From assembly GCA_933228675.1 (NCBI GenBank), contig OW121744.1, forward strand, positions 114,599,600 to 114,663,599: a stretch of DNA of 64,000 nt, in the 5' to 3' direction. Shown here piece after piece: positions 35,725 to 49,470 of the stretch. The notes beneath the pieces are model-generated. The model had not been told where the DNA came from. It saw nothing but the letters and a program-made list of their open reading frames with translations, and searched no databases. The position numbers were made by a program, and so were the translations under genes. The DNA comes from Stomorhina lunata (lineage: Eukaryota > Arthropoda > Insecta > Diptera > Rhiniidae). Numbering within the stretch: position 1 is the stretch's first letter; each line of letters opens with the position of its first letter.

Positions 35725-36510
35725 TATACCCTTCACCACCATAGGTGGAAAGGGTATTATAAGTTTGTGCTGATGTTTGTAACGCATAGAAATATTTGTC
35801 TTAGACCCACCTTTTAGTATACCAATAGACTTAGAATCACTTTCTGAGTCGATTTAGCGATGTCCGTCCGTCCGTCCGTCTGGCTGGCTGGCTGGACCCC
35901 CATATAAACCTTGTAATCAAACTACAGGTCGCAATTCTAAAGATAATTTGATGAAATTTTTTTGATAATGGGACCATGGCTATTGAAATTGGTCAAAATC
36001 GGTCCATTATTTATGGTACCTCCCATAGGTCCCACTTCCCGGAATTGCTATATTGACCACAAATATCAATATTTTTCATGAAATTTAAAACAGATACTGC
36101 TTATGTAAACTTAAATCACTGTACCAAATTTCGTTGAAATCGGTCCACATTTGACCATAGCTCCCATACAAACTCTTCTTTAAAAACGCACTAAATGAGA
36201 CAAAAAATCACTAAAACGCTCGTAAATCTAATAATTATATAAATTTTGAGTTTATTTTTTGCATACATAATTTTTGTAACAACTGTAATCAATTTGCCAA
36301 ATTTCGAGATAATCGGTCCACATTTGACCCTAGCTCTCATATAAGTCCAAATGACGGAAACAGGTTGAATATATACGTTTTGAGAAAATGTTTGTATGAT
36401 GGCAAAATTTAGCAAATATTTGTCTTTATACAGGAAAAATAACACCTTTGACCTTAGTGGTGAAGGGTATCGTATGGTCGGCTTGACCGACTATAGCGCT
36501 TTCTTACTTG
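35725..36510 (+). mobile_element. mini-me/DINE-type non-autonomous element, near full length
   Basis: It starts TATACCCTTCACCACCATAG, runs through GGGTATTATAAGTTTGTGC, the core GAGTCGATTTAGCGAT and a GTCC/GGCT microsatellite (35861-35895). Three body modules with AATCGGTCCA and CATAGCTCCCATA follow. It ends with AAGGGTATCGTATG, a small hairpin (GTCGGCTTGACCGAC) and TCTTACTTG. This architecture matches the mini-me/DINE-1 (Helitron-related) repeats of flies. No protein is encoded; the 84-codon minus ORF is incidental. Confidence 0.88.
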
Positions 36511-38330
36511 TTTTAAAAATATTTAATTATTATAAAAAAAGAACAAATTTCAAAATCAATTCATTATGAACAAACAAATAGTAGCAGCAATGAATGATAT
36601 TTAAGAATTATTTAATATTAATTTCTTCAACAGCATGAGTTGAGAGGTTTTGCCAAGTTATTTATTTGAACTTCTAAACTTATGTATGTAAGAAAATAAA
36701 AGAACAGTGGGTCTAAGAAATACAAAATAAATAATTTAAAGGAGATATAAGAAAAAAATTCAATTTAAGAACAAAAATAATTTTCAAATAGCAAATTTGC
36801 TAACATATAAAATTTTGAGTAACTATTTTATTGTTCATATAATAAAAACTCCCCCACTGTTTGATGGTTTGATTTAAATAAGGAAATTCAATAAATTTAA
36901 TTTCAAATAGAACTCTTTAACACTATGACAGCTTAATACAATAGATATATATTTAAAACTTAAGTTAATAATGATTTTAATATTAAAATAGCAGAATTAT
37001 TTATGGCATTAGCGTTTCTAAATATAATTTAGAGACAAACTTTATTTTTAGTTTTGCCAAAGTTGGAATTTGCTTTTGGGAAAGATGATCTGCATGATTA
37101 ATGTCTCTATTGTGTGAAATAGTAGCAAACAGACTCGGTTTAAAACTTTTGATTTCTTTTGTTTGAAACAGGAAAAAATGTTTAAATTATGTGCACTGTG
37201 GGGAAGGTCATTAGAAAGAGAAAAATCGAATTTGGTAATAACACACTGTGTTTAATGAAGTCACTGTTTTTTTTTTTTGTATGAATAAAGCAGAAACCTG
37301 ACATTTTAAATTGAAATGAAAATTAAATTAAAGTAAAGGGTCGCCCAATAGGGACTTTTAAACTAGGACAAACAGAAAATTTGCCTGAAGTTGAAATGGT
37401 AGCAAAATTCAGCTACAACTGAATTATTACTGAAAAAGAAGTACCTATGTTACTTTAAGTGTATTAAAGTATTTTTCTCATGTCACTTGTTATCTTCAAG
37501 ATCTTTTTATTCAAACCCTTTTCATTAATTTTTATGTTGACAACCTCAATAAAAAATATTTAAAATATTTATCTGAAAAAAAAACTTTTTTTGGAACATT
37601 TGCTCAAAAAGACTTCAAATTTATAAAGATTTTTATCTGTTTTTGATATTTGAGTTTTTATAAAAAAAAAATTCTTTTATTTTTTTTTTTAATGTTTGGA
37701 GTTACCAAAACTCTCTAGGGGTTTTTATAACTGAAATATTATATAGTTTTGATGGACTGTCCATAAACCTGTCTCAAAATTTACTTTTCAAAAATAAAGC
37801 CTTTATTAGCTTTGAAACAAAGCAAATGACATTCTTTGGGTGCGGTTCAAGCCACTTCTTAGTTTTTTTTTTTTCATTTTATTATGAATTCGGCTAATAA
37901 TGTTTAAAGTTTTATTTAAGATTTCATTTTCATAAATTACTTTTTTATATATAAATGTATAAGGCTTTCAAATACTCGCATTTAAGTAATAAATTTGTTT
38001 GTATACCCCTTAAGTAATGGTCAAGCGTGATATTCGATAAATTAATTCAGAAAAGAATTTTAAAAAGTAACAAAATAACAAAAGTTCTTAAAAACAAGAA
38101 CACGTTTTAAATCGTGGTGTTTGTTATCGTAACATTAAATAAAAGAAAAATGAAATTGATATTAAAATAAATTAAAAAGTAAATTAAAGCACATATTTTT
38201 TTGTTTTATATATTTAAAGATCATGTTTCATAATTAAAATAAGTTTAATAAAGTTTTTAACCTTTTATTATAACATTTTATTAAACAAATTTAAATTAAT
38301 TGACACAAATTTATTAAATCTTGGCTTACT
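36511..38330. other. Unique AT-rich stretch
   Basis: No ORF, array or RNA gene recognised; long T runs around 37264 and 37680. Confidence 0.55.
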
Positions 38331-38363
38331 TTGGCTTTAGTTTATGATATTTCCATAAGCAAA

Positions 38364-38388
38364 ACAAAAGACTTAGACAACAAACCTG
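38364..38388 (+). repeat. Dispersed motif copy upstream of a mini-me element
   Basis: ACAAAAGACTTAGA followed by CAACAAACCTG. The surrounding 100 bases (about 38310-38410) are similar to 41880-41975. Confidence 0.8.
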
Positions 38389-39011
38389 TTACATGATTTC
38401 GTTGTTTTGTTTGTGTTACACTTATTTTACACTTTTAGCATAACAATTGCTTTTTATACCCTACTTAACTATTGGTGGTATATCCTTCTCATATGATAAA
38501 GTATGTAACCTAAAGAAATATTGGTCTAAGACCCAGTCGAATTAACGATGTCCGTCCATCCGTCCGTGCTGTCCTTCTGTCTATCCATGTAAACTTTTTA
38601 TAAGACTACAGCTCGTAATTTTTAAGAAAATTGAATGGAATTTGGTTTAGATATTTGCTTTGATAGTGGGTCTATTGCTATTAAATTTGGGGTAAATTAT
38701 TGTTTTTTTCCTTAAGGTAGCTCCCATAGGTCTAGCATAATGGAAAAGAATTTGCCCATTATTCTAAGCATATTTCTATGAAATATTCTGAAAAAATCAT
38801 TGGAATTGGTCTATGTTAGACTAAAGCTTCGATGTAGTGCGCATTACAGAAATGCCTTAAATTTAGATTTAGAAATTTAGAGTCTTCAGAAATTTTCCTT
38901 AGGAAAAAAGTTTTATATACGAATTCGAACTATTCAAAAAAACATTTTATTTCAAAAAAGAAAAGACCAATTATCTATAAAAAACCTTCATACAAAAGTT
39001 ATACAAGAAAA

Positions 39012-39039
39012 ACAAAAGACTTAAGACACAAATTTTATT
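39012..39039 (+). repeat. Dispersed motif copy at a satellite junction (GACACAAA subtype)
   Basis: ACAAAAGACTTAAG followed by ACACAAATTTTATTT, directly preceding the 32-bp satellite; the same junction recurs at 45103. Confidence 0.9.
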
Positions 39040-39049
39040 TGGAAACCCT

Positions 39050-40615
39050 TCTTTCTTTAGAAAAAACTGTTATACAGACCCTTTTCCTTAGAAAAAACTG
39101 TTATAAACACCTTTTTCCTTTCTGTTATATACACATTTTTTCTATTAAAAAAACTGTTATACACACATTTTTTCTATTAAAAAAACTGTTATACACACTT
39201 TTTTCTAAAAAAAACTGTTATATACACTTTCTTCTAAAGAAAAAACTGTTATACACACTCCTTTCTAAATAAAAATTGTTATAAATACATTTTTCTACAA
39301 ATAAAAACAGTTATAAATACATTTTTCTATAGGAAAACTGTTATATACACTTTCTTCTAAAGAAAAAACTGTTACACACACTTTTTTATAGAAAAACTGT
39401 TATAAACACTTGTTTCTATAGAAAAAACTGTTATACACACTTTTTTCTATAGAAAAAAACTGTTATACACATTTTTTTCAATAGAAAAAAACTGCTATAC
39501 ACACTTTTTTCTAATGAAAAAAACTGTTATACACACTTTTTTCTATAAAAAAAACTGTTATACACATTTTTTTTCTATAGAAAAAAACTGTTATACACAT
39601 TTTTTCTATAGAAAAAAACTGTTATACACACTTTTTTCTATAGAAAAAACTGTTATACACACTTTTTTCTATAGAAAAAAAACTGTTATACACACTTTTT
39701 TCTATAGAAAAAAACTGTTATACACACTTTTTTCTATAGAAAAAAACTGTTATACACACTTTTTTTCTTTAGAAAAAAACTGTTATATACACTTTTTTCT
39801 ATAGAAAAAAACTGTTATACACACTTTTTTCTATAGAAAAAAACTGTTATACACACTTTTTTCTATAGAAAAAAACTGTTATACACACTTTTTTCTATAG
39901 AAAAAAACTGTTATACACACTTTTTTCTATAGAAAAAAACTGTTATACACACTTTTTTCTATAGAAAAAAACTGTTATACACACTTTTTTCTATAGAAAA
40001 AAACTGTTATACACACTTTTTTCTATAGAAAAAAACTGTTATACACACTTTTTTCTATAGAAAAAAACTGTTATACACACTTTTTTCTATAGAAAAAAAC
40101 TGTTATACACACTTTTTTCTATAGAAAAAAACTGTTATACACACTTTTTTCTATAGAAAAAAACTGTTATACACACTTTTTTCTATAGAAAAAAACTGTT
40201 ATACACACTTTTTTCTATAGAAAAAAAACTGTTATACACACTTTTTTCTATAGAAAAAAACTATTATACACACTTTTTTTCTATAGAAAAAACTGTTATA
40301 CACACTTTTTTTTGTAGAAAAAACTGTTATACACACTTTTTTCTATAGAAAAAAACTGTTATACACACTTTTTTCTATAGAAAAAAACTGTTATACACAC
40401 TTTTTTCTATAGAAAAAAACTGTTATACACACTTTTTTCTATAGAAAAAACTGTTATACACACTTTTTTCTATAGAAAAAAACTGTTATACACACTTTTT
40501 TTCTATAGAAAAAAACTGTTATACACACTTTTTTCTATAGAAAAAAACTGTTATACACACTTTTTTCTCTAGAAAAAAACTGTTATACACACTTTTTTCT
40601 ATCGAAAAAAAAACT
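39050..40615 (+). repeat. 32-bp satellite (CTATAG...CTGTTATACACAC)
   Basis: The array is heterogeneous at first, then from about 39780 is nearly perfect with CTATAG spaced 32 bases (39961/39993 register). Units have TTTTTTCTATAGAAAAAAA and CTGTTATACACAC. Occasional one-base A-run differences shift the period to 31 or 33. ORFs reading YTHFFSIEKNC are translations of the repeat. Confidence 0.97.
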
Positions 40616-40761
40616 GTTCTCCAAGAAATGTTTGTATGATAAGTAAACTTTATCAATGAAGAGTCTTTATGAATTAAGTAGATACTTATTAATTCATTAT
40701 ACTTCAGACTTTTAAGGTATTATATGGTCGAGCTTGAACGACATCAAAAATTTCTTACTTG

Positions 40762-41880
40762 CTTAAAATTTATAAGTAGTTTTGTAATGTATCTATTTTT
40801 TTTAAATTAATGAATATTTGCCCATGATGTGCTAAAGTTTGTAAATTCAGCTGGAGCTTCATGTTGTTATAGATTTTGTTCATGTAGTTTTTGTTAATGA
40901 ATGTTTTTCTATTGTATTTTAATTTTTAATAGTTTTTTTTTAGCTGGTAATTTAGCAATGAACCCCACCCACATTTACTTAATAAGTTATTATTTGTTTT
41001 GAAAATTAATGGGGATTTGTATTATCAAAGTGGATCTTATTTATAATATTAATTTGTTTAAGCTTTTAATCTATTTAAATGTTTTATTGGAAATGCTTCT
41101 CATAAAAAACTTTCAAAAAAAGTGAAGTCTTAAAATTTGTTTCAAAATAATTCTCTTCTTAGCCCAAAATACTTGAAATTCTAAAAATGCCGCCAAATGT
41201 CTTTAATCAATTTTTTGTCAATTTTAAAAAGATTTCTTTGTTTTGATAATTTTTGCAAAAATTTCAAAATTATTAAAAAGAAATAAACAAAAAACTTAAG
41301 AACATTTGGCAATTTTATAAAAAATACTTTATTCAATTTCAGTTAAAGCCTTTTTTTTTGGCATTTGTAATCGTCAGAATGATATTGAATTTTGAACAAT
41401 CATTTTGAAAATCAATTTCAATAACAATTGTAGGTGTCTCAATAAATAATTAAAAAAAAATGCTTAAACAAAAAGAATACAATGGTTTTATTCAAATCAC
41501 GACAGTAGTCATGTTTCACTTTTAACATACAATTTTTTTTGAAGTCATGTTTATAACTTTGCTAAAAATTAACAAACCGATATAAGCGGCTTAGGCCTTT
41601 GAAAAGTTTAAAATTGAAATTTGGGGGGAAAACAAAAAAAGTTTTGCCACAAAATTTTAATTTTTCGAAAAAAAATCATAATTTAAATGAATTAAAATTT
41701 TTTTTAATGAAAATATTTTATCACATTTATATTAAACCAGAAGATCCCCAAAAATCTTCTAAGGTTCCTAGACAAGGACTATATTGATTTATCTATGCAT
41801 CCCTAGGAGTATCAATAAGGAAGCTACGGCCTTTAATAAACAATTTTCTTTATCATTATTTGATTTTATAGAATTAAATT
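40762..41880. other. Unique AT-rich stretch
   Basis: Nothing supported; the 62-codon ORF at 41599 has no domain. Confidence 0.55.
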
Positions 41881-41931
41881 ATTAAATTATTGTCCTACTT
41901 TGACTTCATTTCTCGTCATTTCATTAAGCAA

Positions 41932-41956
41932 ACAAAAGACTTAGACAAAAAACTTG
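41932..41956 (+). repeat. Dispersed motif copy upstream of a mini-me element
   Basis: ACAAAAGACTTAGA followed by CAAAAAACTTG; part of a duplicated stretch shared with 38310-38410. Confidence 0.8.
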
Positions 41957-42052
41957 TTATATGATTACGTCGTTTTATTTGGGGGGTTTATTGAGATTGT
42001 CATTCCGTTTGTAATTTCCTTAATGTTGGCTCAAGAACCAAAACTGATGTAT

Positions 42053-42262
<210 letters not shown>

Positions 42263-43110
42263 GTCGGCGCGATAAAACCTTAACGAAAAGTTTTAGGTCA
42301 CCAAAATTTGGCAATAATATTCCTCATTTATTGGAAAATTTTGGTATTGAAATTGGGCGAAATCGGTTTACATTCCATCATAGCTCCCGTATAACCTCGC
42401 CTAGGCCAATCGCTTATATGGTAATAAATGGCAAATTATAACAGACATGATGATTTAGCACAGAGAAGCTTTACATAATCATTATTCAGAGTGTAAAATT
42501 TCATCGAAATCTGTTCACATTTAACTATAGCTCCCATACAAAGGACTTACGAAAACAGCCCAAATTGCACATAAATGCGAATAAATGATAAATTAAACTA
42601 GCTATGGCCTCTAAATTTAGTACAAGGAAGCCTTATGGCATTGCTGAAAAATTTTGTCACAATCGGTCTCTATTTGACCATAACTCCCATATAAAAACTT
42701 ATGGAGACACAGAAATATCAAAAAAAATAGGAGGTTTGTATGCGTCTGTCAGTCAAATGAAATCACCTTAAAAAAAGAGCTACAGGGACAAAATTTTATA
42801 AAAGTACTTCCGATATCTTGAAAAAGTTGTGTATTGAAAATGGGCAAAATCGGTTAACATTTAGTTAGAGCTTCTATATAACCCTGCCCCGGGAATCACA
42901 TTAATGCCGATAAATTGAATACAAATGTAATAGCTATGACGATTTAATTAAGAACAGAGAAGTTTTATGCAACTATTGGTCAGTATATCAAAGGAATCGG
43001 TCCAAATTTGACCATAGCTTTTATAAAAAAAACACTCCGGGAAACCACTAAAATGCCACAAAGGCCAGATAAAAGCTATTAAATTAGAAACTATGACAGT
43101 TATAGCCCCT
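42263..43110 (+). mobile_element. mini-me/DINE-type element body, 3' end not recognised
   Basis: Five modules spaced about 150 bases carry AAATCGGTT-ACATT and CATAGCTCCCATA variants (near 42358, 42505, 42660, 42845 and 42998), interleaved with GCGATAAATG-like segments. Module number is higher than in the 35725 copy. The expected GGGTAT...TCTTACTTG end is absent, so it is truncated or too diverged. Confidence 0.75.
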
Positions 43111-43361
43111 AAATACTAGGGAAAACACTTAGATACTTTTAAATGTTGTAGATATATGAGATATGATTCTTCCTTGACCTCAACACTCCTACTTACTATA
43201 TTTACAGTTCATCCTACGAATTACATGTTAAGGTGAAGTATGTTGAGGTCCTATGCTCTACTGGGAGTGAAGAATGGCAGAAGAAGAATAAATGTTCGTC
43301 ATAGGTTAAACTAATTTATTTAGAACTTTATTTCAAGTTGAAAAGGAAAAGTATATGTAAT

Positions 43362-43668
43362 GTATAACAGTTTTTTTTTATAGAAAACTTTGTGTATAAC
43401 AGTTCTGAGAAACATTTGTGTATAACAGTTTATTTTTATAGAAATATCTGTTCATAGAAACTTATTCTATGAATAATTTTGTAGTAGTTATATCAGTATA
43501 ACAATAGCAAAGCTCATGTATAACAGTTTATAGTACAAAAGTTATGTATAACAGTTTTTATCATAGAAACATATATTTTATTTGTTCTTGTATAACTGTT
43601 TTTTCTATAACAAACTTAGTATAACAGTTTTTTTTAATACAAAACTCTTCTTGTTATAATTTTTTTTT
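43362..43668 (-). repeat. Inverted, decayed patch of the 31/32-bp satellite
   Basis: TGTATAACAGTTTTTTTTTA then TAGAAA units recur about nine times; on the minus strand this is AAAACTGTTATACA, the unit of 39050-40615. Confidence 0.85.
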
Positions 43669-45000
43669 TTGTACCATTAACTAGTTGATCCCATTTATAT
43701 CCCATAAAATTTCACCTGGCGTTTAAATCAATTCTATAACGAACAAAATTTTTAGCCAGAGGCTCAAAACATTTTTTCTAACACAACAATGTATGAAAAA
43801 CTTCAATTAATGTGGCAGGGGCGACACTGTAAAGGAAAAAAAAAACAAATTTCAAAAATCCATAAACAGAATAAGACCAACAAGTAACGAAAAATAAAAA
43901 AGTAAACACTTCTTAATTTGTTTTGAGCATAAATTTGGCCGCTGGGTAATTGTTGAATGAAACCCAATTGATAAAGCAAATACCTAAAAGTAGATACTAC
44001 ATAGTACGAATTCAGATATGAATGTGGGTATAAACGTCTGGTATGTGGAAAGAGACTTCTAAGGATGATGATAATGTTGTTATTGTTACTATTCTCAGAT
44101 GTTGTTGTTGTTATTGTTGCTTTTGTTGTTGATATTCTTTTGGTGGTTTAAAAATGTGCTTAATTGCATTTCGATATCTATGCTCAGGCATCACACATCT
44201 ATAAGTCCGCCACATTTATGCTTAAACCTGAACCATTAATCTGCCTATATACGAGTACACACATGAGTTAATACGAATGTTTGGTTTCTATCCATTTATT
44301 TGGTTTTCTTTAAGTCAGATTCAATGTATTACAATGTAAAAAAGTAAATACTTTAAGAAAACACTTGCATTCATTCGAAACCCCCTTTTGCTCCCCTTTG
44401 GAAAAACATATTATTTAGTTTGATGCTCCTGCTGAATCCTAAGAATGAATACCAAACAACTTCGTACCAGAATTGAACAAATATTTGCAGTAGGCGGCGG
44501 TATTGTTAGAGAGTCCAAGAACAGAAAATCGATTTTTTTTTGTTTGTTGTTGTGGTTGTTGTTAAGCCCTTAGAACAATAACGCCACCATCAGAAAAAAC
44601 AACAAAAAAGAAGATACAGCAACAACATCCTTAACAACAATTTCAATTGCAGCCACAAAAAAATTTGTTGCTGTTTACACAGAAAAAGACTAATTGTTGC
44701 CACAAAACAAAAGCTCTAGGTGGGAATTTGTATAAAATATTTAAAGGTTTAGAGGATGTTTTTCTTTTTCGTTTACTCGGGAAATACTAACTATAAGTAT
44801 TAACAACAAAATAATGACAACGTTGATGATGATGTTAGCCAACAACATTTTTGTCTACATACGATTAAATGTTGTACTATAAAGATTTTTCTGGAAATTT
44901 TTAGACAAATAAATACATTTTAAAAGAATTTTTTCCTAAGAAGAATATTTTAAACGTTTTTTATTTTATATTTGGATTTCAAAGGAAAAATAAATTCTAT
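43669..45000. other. Unique stretch with CAA/GTT-rich patches
   Basis: Low-complexity GTTGTTGTTGTTATTGTTGC (about 44100) and AACAACAAC patches, otherwise unique. No exon with a splice-site pair was found. Confidence 0.55.
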
Positions 45001-45009
45001 AAAAAATAT

Positions 45010-46805
45010 GTGGTTTAAACTGTTATACGAAATTTTTTCCCATGGGCAAAAGTGTTATACACACCTTTTTCTCTCGATATATTTTGAAATATATGTAAGA
45101 AAAACAAAAGACTTAAGGCACAAACTTTATTTTGAAATCCTTCTTTCTCTAGAAAATACTGTTATTCCGAACCTTTTTCAATAAACAAAATTGTTATACA
45201 CAATTTTTTTTAGAAAACTGTTATATACATTTTTTTCTATAAAAAAAACTGTTATATACCCTATTTTCTATTAAAAAAAACTGTTATACACACTTTTTTC
45301 TTTAGTAAACACGTTATACATACTTTTTTCTATAGAAAAAACTGTTATACACACTTTTTTATAGAAAAAACTGTTATACACTCTTTATTCAATAGAAAAA
45401 AACTGTTATATAATTTTTTTTTCATAGAAAAAACTGTTATACACACATTTTTCAATAGAAAAAACTGTTACACACACACTTTTCTATATAAAAAAACTGC
45501 TATACACAGTTTATACATACTTTTTTCTAAAGAAAAAACTGTTATACACACTTTTTCCTATAGAAAAAACTGTTATACATACTTTTTTCTATTAAAAAAA
45601 ACTGATATACACACCTGTTTCTATAGAAAAACTGTAATATACACTTTTTTCTATAGAAAAAGCTGTCATACAAATAATTTTCTATAGAAAAAACTGCTAT
45701 ACACACTTTTTCTATAGAAATAACTGTTATTCACTCTTTTTTCAATAGAAAAAAACTGTTATATCATTTTTTTATTCATAGAAAAAACTGTTATACACAT
45801 TTTTTCTTGTTTTAAAAACTGTTATACTCACTTTTTTCTGTAGAAAAAACTGTTATACACACATTTTCCTATAGAAAAAACTTTTATTCACAGTTTTCTA
45901 TAGAAAAAAATGTTATACTTAATTTTTTCTATAGAAAAACTGTTATACACATTTTTTTAATAGAAAAAACTGTTATACACACTTTCTTTTATAGAAAAAA
46001 CTGTTATACACACTATTTGCTACAGAAAAAACTAATATTCACACTTTTTTTATAGCAAAAACTGTTATACTCAATTTTTGCTACAGACAAACTGTTATAT
46101 ATAATTTTTTTAATTAGAAAAAACTGTTATACACACTTTTTTCTACAAAAAATATTGTTATAAATACTTTTTTTATGGTAAAAAACTGTTATACACTTCT
46201 TTTCTATAGAAAAACTGTTATACACATTTTTTTTAATAGAAAAAAACTGTTATACACACATTTTTCTGTAGAAAAGCTGCTATGCACACTTTTTTCTATA
46301 GAAAAAACTGTTATACACACTTTTTTCTATATAAAAAACTGTTATACACATTGTTTTTTCTACAGAAAAAACCGTTACATATACTTTCCTCCATAGAAAA
46401 AACTGTTATACTCAATTTTTCTATAGAAAAACTGTTAAACACAATTTTTTTAATAGAAAAAACAGTTATACACACTTTTTTCTATAGAAAAAACTGTTAT
46501 ACATACTGTTTTCTATAGAAAAAACTGTTATACACACTTTTTTCTATAGAAAAAACTGTTATACAAACACAAAACCGTTATATATACTTTCCTCTATAGA
46601 AAAAACTGTTATACTCAATTTTTTCTATAGAAAAACTGTTATACACAATTTTTTTAATAGAAAAAACTGTTATACCTACTTTTTTCTATAGAAAAAACTG
46701 TTATACACATTTTTGTCTATAAAAAAACTGTTATACACACTTTTTTCTGTAGAAAAAAACAGCCATACAAACTTTTTTCTTTAAAAATAAAACTGTTATA
46801 CTCTT
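45010..46805 (+). repeat. 31-bp satellite, diverged (CTATAG...CTGTTATACACAC)
   Basis: About 57 diverged units with TTTTTTCTATAGAAAAAA and CTGTTATACACAC. A block around 46360-46500 is closely repeated at 46555-46690 (ATATACTTTCCTC-ATAGAAAA, TACTCAATTTTT), an internal duplication of about 190 bases. A motif copy sits near the left edge. Confidence 0.93.
45103..45130 (+). repeat. Dispersed motif copy at a satellite junction
   Basis: ACAAAAGACTTAAG followed by GCACAAACTTTATTTTG, then CCTTCTTTCT, as at 39012. Confidence 0.9.
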
Positions 46806-48386
46806 TTGTGTTTGCTGGGTTTTCAGATTAACATTTTACCTCAATGACTTTGTCTGAATTTTTTTTTTTTCTCTAAACTTTTCTTCATTGCTCTTCAGCA
46901 AATAAACAAAAAACCTACTAACAGATAGCAAAATATCTTAAAAAGGACAGACAGATAGACAAATAGAACCAACATTCTGTTAATTCAAAAAAAACTTCAT
47001 ACCATTTGAAAACGAAAGCTCTGAAGTTATGTAGACGGCGCTAAAGATACCCTTTCATAACAGAAGAAACTGCAAATGTTTGGAAAAAAAGTAAAAACGA
47101 CTTAAATTTTTTTACCTTCATATTAAAGTTCTACAAAACTTTTTTTGTTCTTTGGGGAATTTTCCAGTTTTATTTAATTTTTCTTTGAGTTACAATGACT
47201 TTTAGTCATAAGACAGAGAAGGGCTTGCCATTTTCGGACGAACTTTAAATGCTCGAGGAGAAGAAGAAAGGCAGTTGTTTAAAGAAATGATTTCATTAAG
47301 GAATGAACTTTTTCTTAAGGTTAAAAGAAATTTCAATTTCAATAAATTTTTTTCACTCCTTTTAATCTCTGACTTATCGGTAACAAATTCAAAGGGTTTC
47401 CAGAACCCACAAATGCCATTTAAAACAAATTGTAATTTTTCTTAAAGTTTTTCGTTTTTTTTTTTCGTTAAACAAATTTTGTTCTTATAGCCACAATTTA
47501 ATGGTTGTCATGGTGGTCATTTAGTTTCGTTTGTTTTTCAGTGAAAAAGTTTTCCCAGTTTTTTTTTCATCCATTCCTTTCCAGTCTTGGTACTGTGTCG
47601 ATTTTAACAAATTGAGCTTCATTGTATTACACGTTTAATACACCTTCTTGTTCTTATGGAACATGTTTGAATGTTGCTTGATAATGTTGTTGTTGTTGCT
47701 ATTATTTAATAGTGTTTTCATTTTCATTTGATCAATAAAAACCAACAACAACATTAAATATAAGAAAAGGCCTTATGGCGGCTTTTTCATGAGTGCCCAC
47801 CTTTATACTCGTAATTCTTTTGTTTCTTGACTTAAAGGGGATTTTCTGTTTAAGTTTTAGATTTGGATTGAATTTTTGTTGGTTTTATTTATTTGTCTAT
47901 GACCTTAAAGGTCATCATTAAGTAGCCACACGCCTTTTTTTGTTTATATTATTTGTATAAATGTATAAACGAGTAAATGTGTGAGGGTCTCTAAGATTTG
48001 TTTTGAATGACCACTAAATTTCTTGATCAGAACCTGCCACACACGCTGATCTTTTGTGGATTTGAGTTAAGTTGTTTTGATTTTTTATTGTAGTTTTTTG
48101 TCTTTTTTGTTCTAGTAGTTTTTTGTTTGAAGGGTGGTGGTAATAAACAATTATTTGGGGCTATAAAATGATAAATTATATTAGCACTTGGGCAATGTGT
48201 GTGGCCTTTTAATGGGTTTAGTATTTACAAAATTCTACACATTCTTTAAATTTTAAAAATAATTTGCCACAAATCTTAACAATTGAAATATAATAATTTA
48301 AAAGTAATAGACCAAAAAAATTAAATTACATACTAATATATGTGGTTATAAATGACTATTGGATACCTTACATTCCATTTGTGCTA
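46806..48386. other. Unique AT-rich stretch
   Basis: T-rich, with GTTGTTGTTGCTATTATT near 47690. No ORF, array or RNA gene recognised. Confidence 0.55.
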
Positions 48387-48424
48387 AATATTACCATCCT
48401 GGGAACATTTTTTTCAATTTATTT

Positions 48425-49470
48425 AGAAAAACGTTACACATTTTTTTCTATAGAAAAACTGTTATACACACTTATTTTGTAGACAAACTGTAATACACAC
48501 TTTTTTCTATAGAAAAAACTGTTATACTCACATTTTGTATAGACAAAACTATTATACAAATTTTTTCTATAGAAAAAACTGTTATACACACTTTTTTCCA
48601 TAGAAAAAACTGTAATACACACTTTTTTTCATAGAAGAAACTGTTATACACATTTTTTTCTATAGAAGAAACTGTTATACACACTTTTTTTCCACAAAAA
48701 AACTGCTATGCATACTTTTTTCTATAGAAAAAACTGTGATACACACTTTTTTCAATAGAAAAACCTTATGTACACAATTTTTTCTATAAAAAAAAACAGT
48801 TATAGACACTTTTTCTTTAGAAAAAAAAATTATACACACTTTTTTCTGTAGAAAAAAACTGTTATACATACTTTTTTCTATAGAAAAACCTTATATACAC
48901 ATTTTTTTTTCAAAAAACTGTTATACACATTTCTTTTTCTACAGAAAAAACTGTTATACACACTTTTATCTATAAAAAAAAACTGTTATATATACTTTTT
49001 TCTATAGAAAAAACTGTTATACATACTTTTTTTCTATAGAAAAAACTGTTATACACACTTTTTTCGATATACACAACTGTTATACACACTGTTTTCTATA
49101 GAAAAACCTTATATACACATTTTTTTTTCTATATAAAAAACTTTTATACACATTTTTTTCTATAGAAAAAACTGTTATACACACTTTTTTCTATAGAAAA
49201 TACTGTTATACACACTGTTTTCTATAGAAAAAAATGTTATACACACTTTTTCTATAGAAAAAACTGTTATACACACTTTTTTCTATAGAAAAAACTGTTA
49301 TACACACTCTTTTCTACAGAAAAAACTGTTATACACACTTTTTGTATAGAAAAAAATGTTATACACACTTTTTTCTATAGAAAAAACTGTTATACACACT
49401 TTTTTCTATAGAAAAAACTGTTATACACACTTTTTTCTATAGACAAAAGCTGTTGTACATACTTTTTTTT
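48425..49470 (+). repeat. 31-bp satellite, moderately diverged, flanked by direct repeats
   Basis: Same CTATAGAAAAAACTGTTATACACAC unit, about 33 copies. The flanks AAATATTACCATCCTGGGAA (48388) and AAATATTGCCATCCTGGGAA (49473) are direct copies of about 45 bases on either side of the array. Minus-strand ORFs here are repeat translations. Confidence 0.93.

Larger units (their letters stand above)
38455..40761 (+). mobile_element. mini-me/DINE-type element containing a nested 32-bp satellite
   Basis: The 5' part (38455-38830) has TATACCCTACTT, GAATTAACGATGTCCGTCC and AATTGGTCTATGTTAGACTA modules. The 3' part (40620-40761) has ATGTTTGTATGAT, AAGGTATTATATGGTCG with a small hairpin and TTTCTTACTTG, matching the end of the 35725 element. 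Between them lie a motif copy and a 1.56-kb satellite. The satellite therefore expanded or inserted inside the element, in the position where related elements carry internal tandem repeats. Confidence 0.78.

Noticed and set aside
39514..39804. ORFs of 60-96 codons reading YTHFFSIEKNC or VYNSFFYRK repeats (39-40, 45-46 and 48-49 kb)
   Set aside because: They are direct translations of the 31/32-bp satellite, occur on either strand and break wherever the period shifts.
43975..44000. CTTTTAG|GTATTT on the minus strand as a ratchet site
   Set aside because: The donor half is poor and the pyrimidine tract is short.
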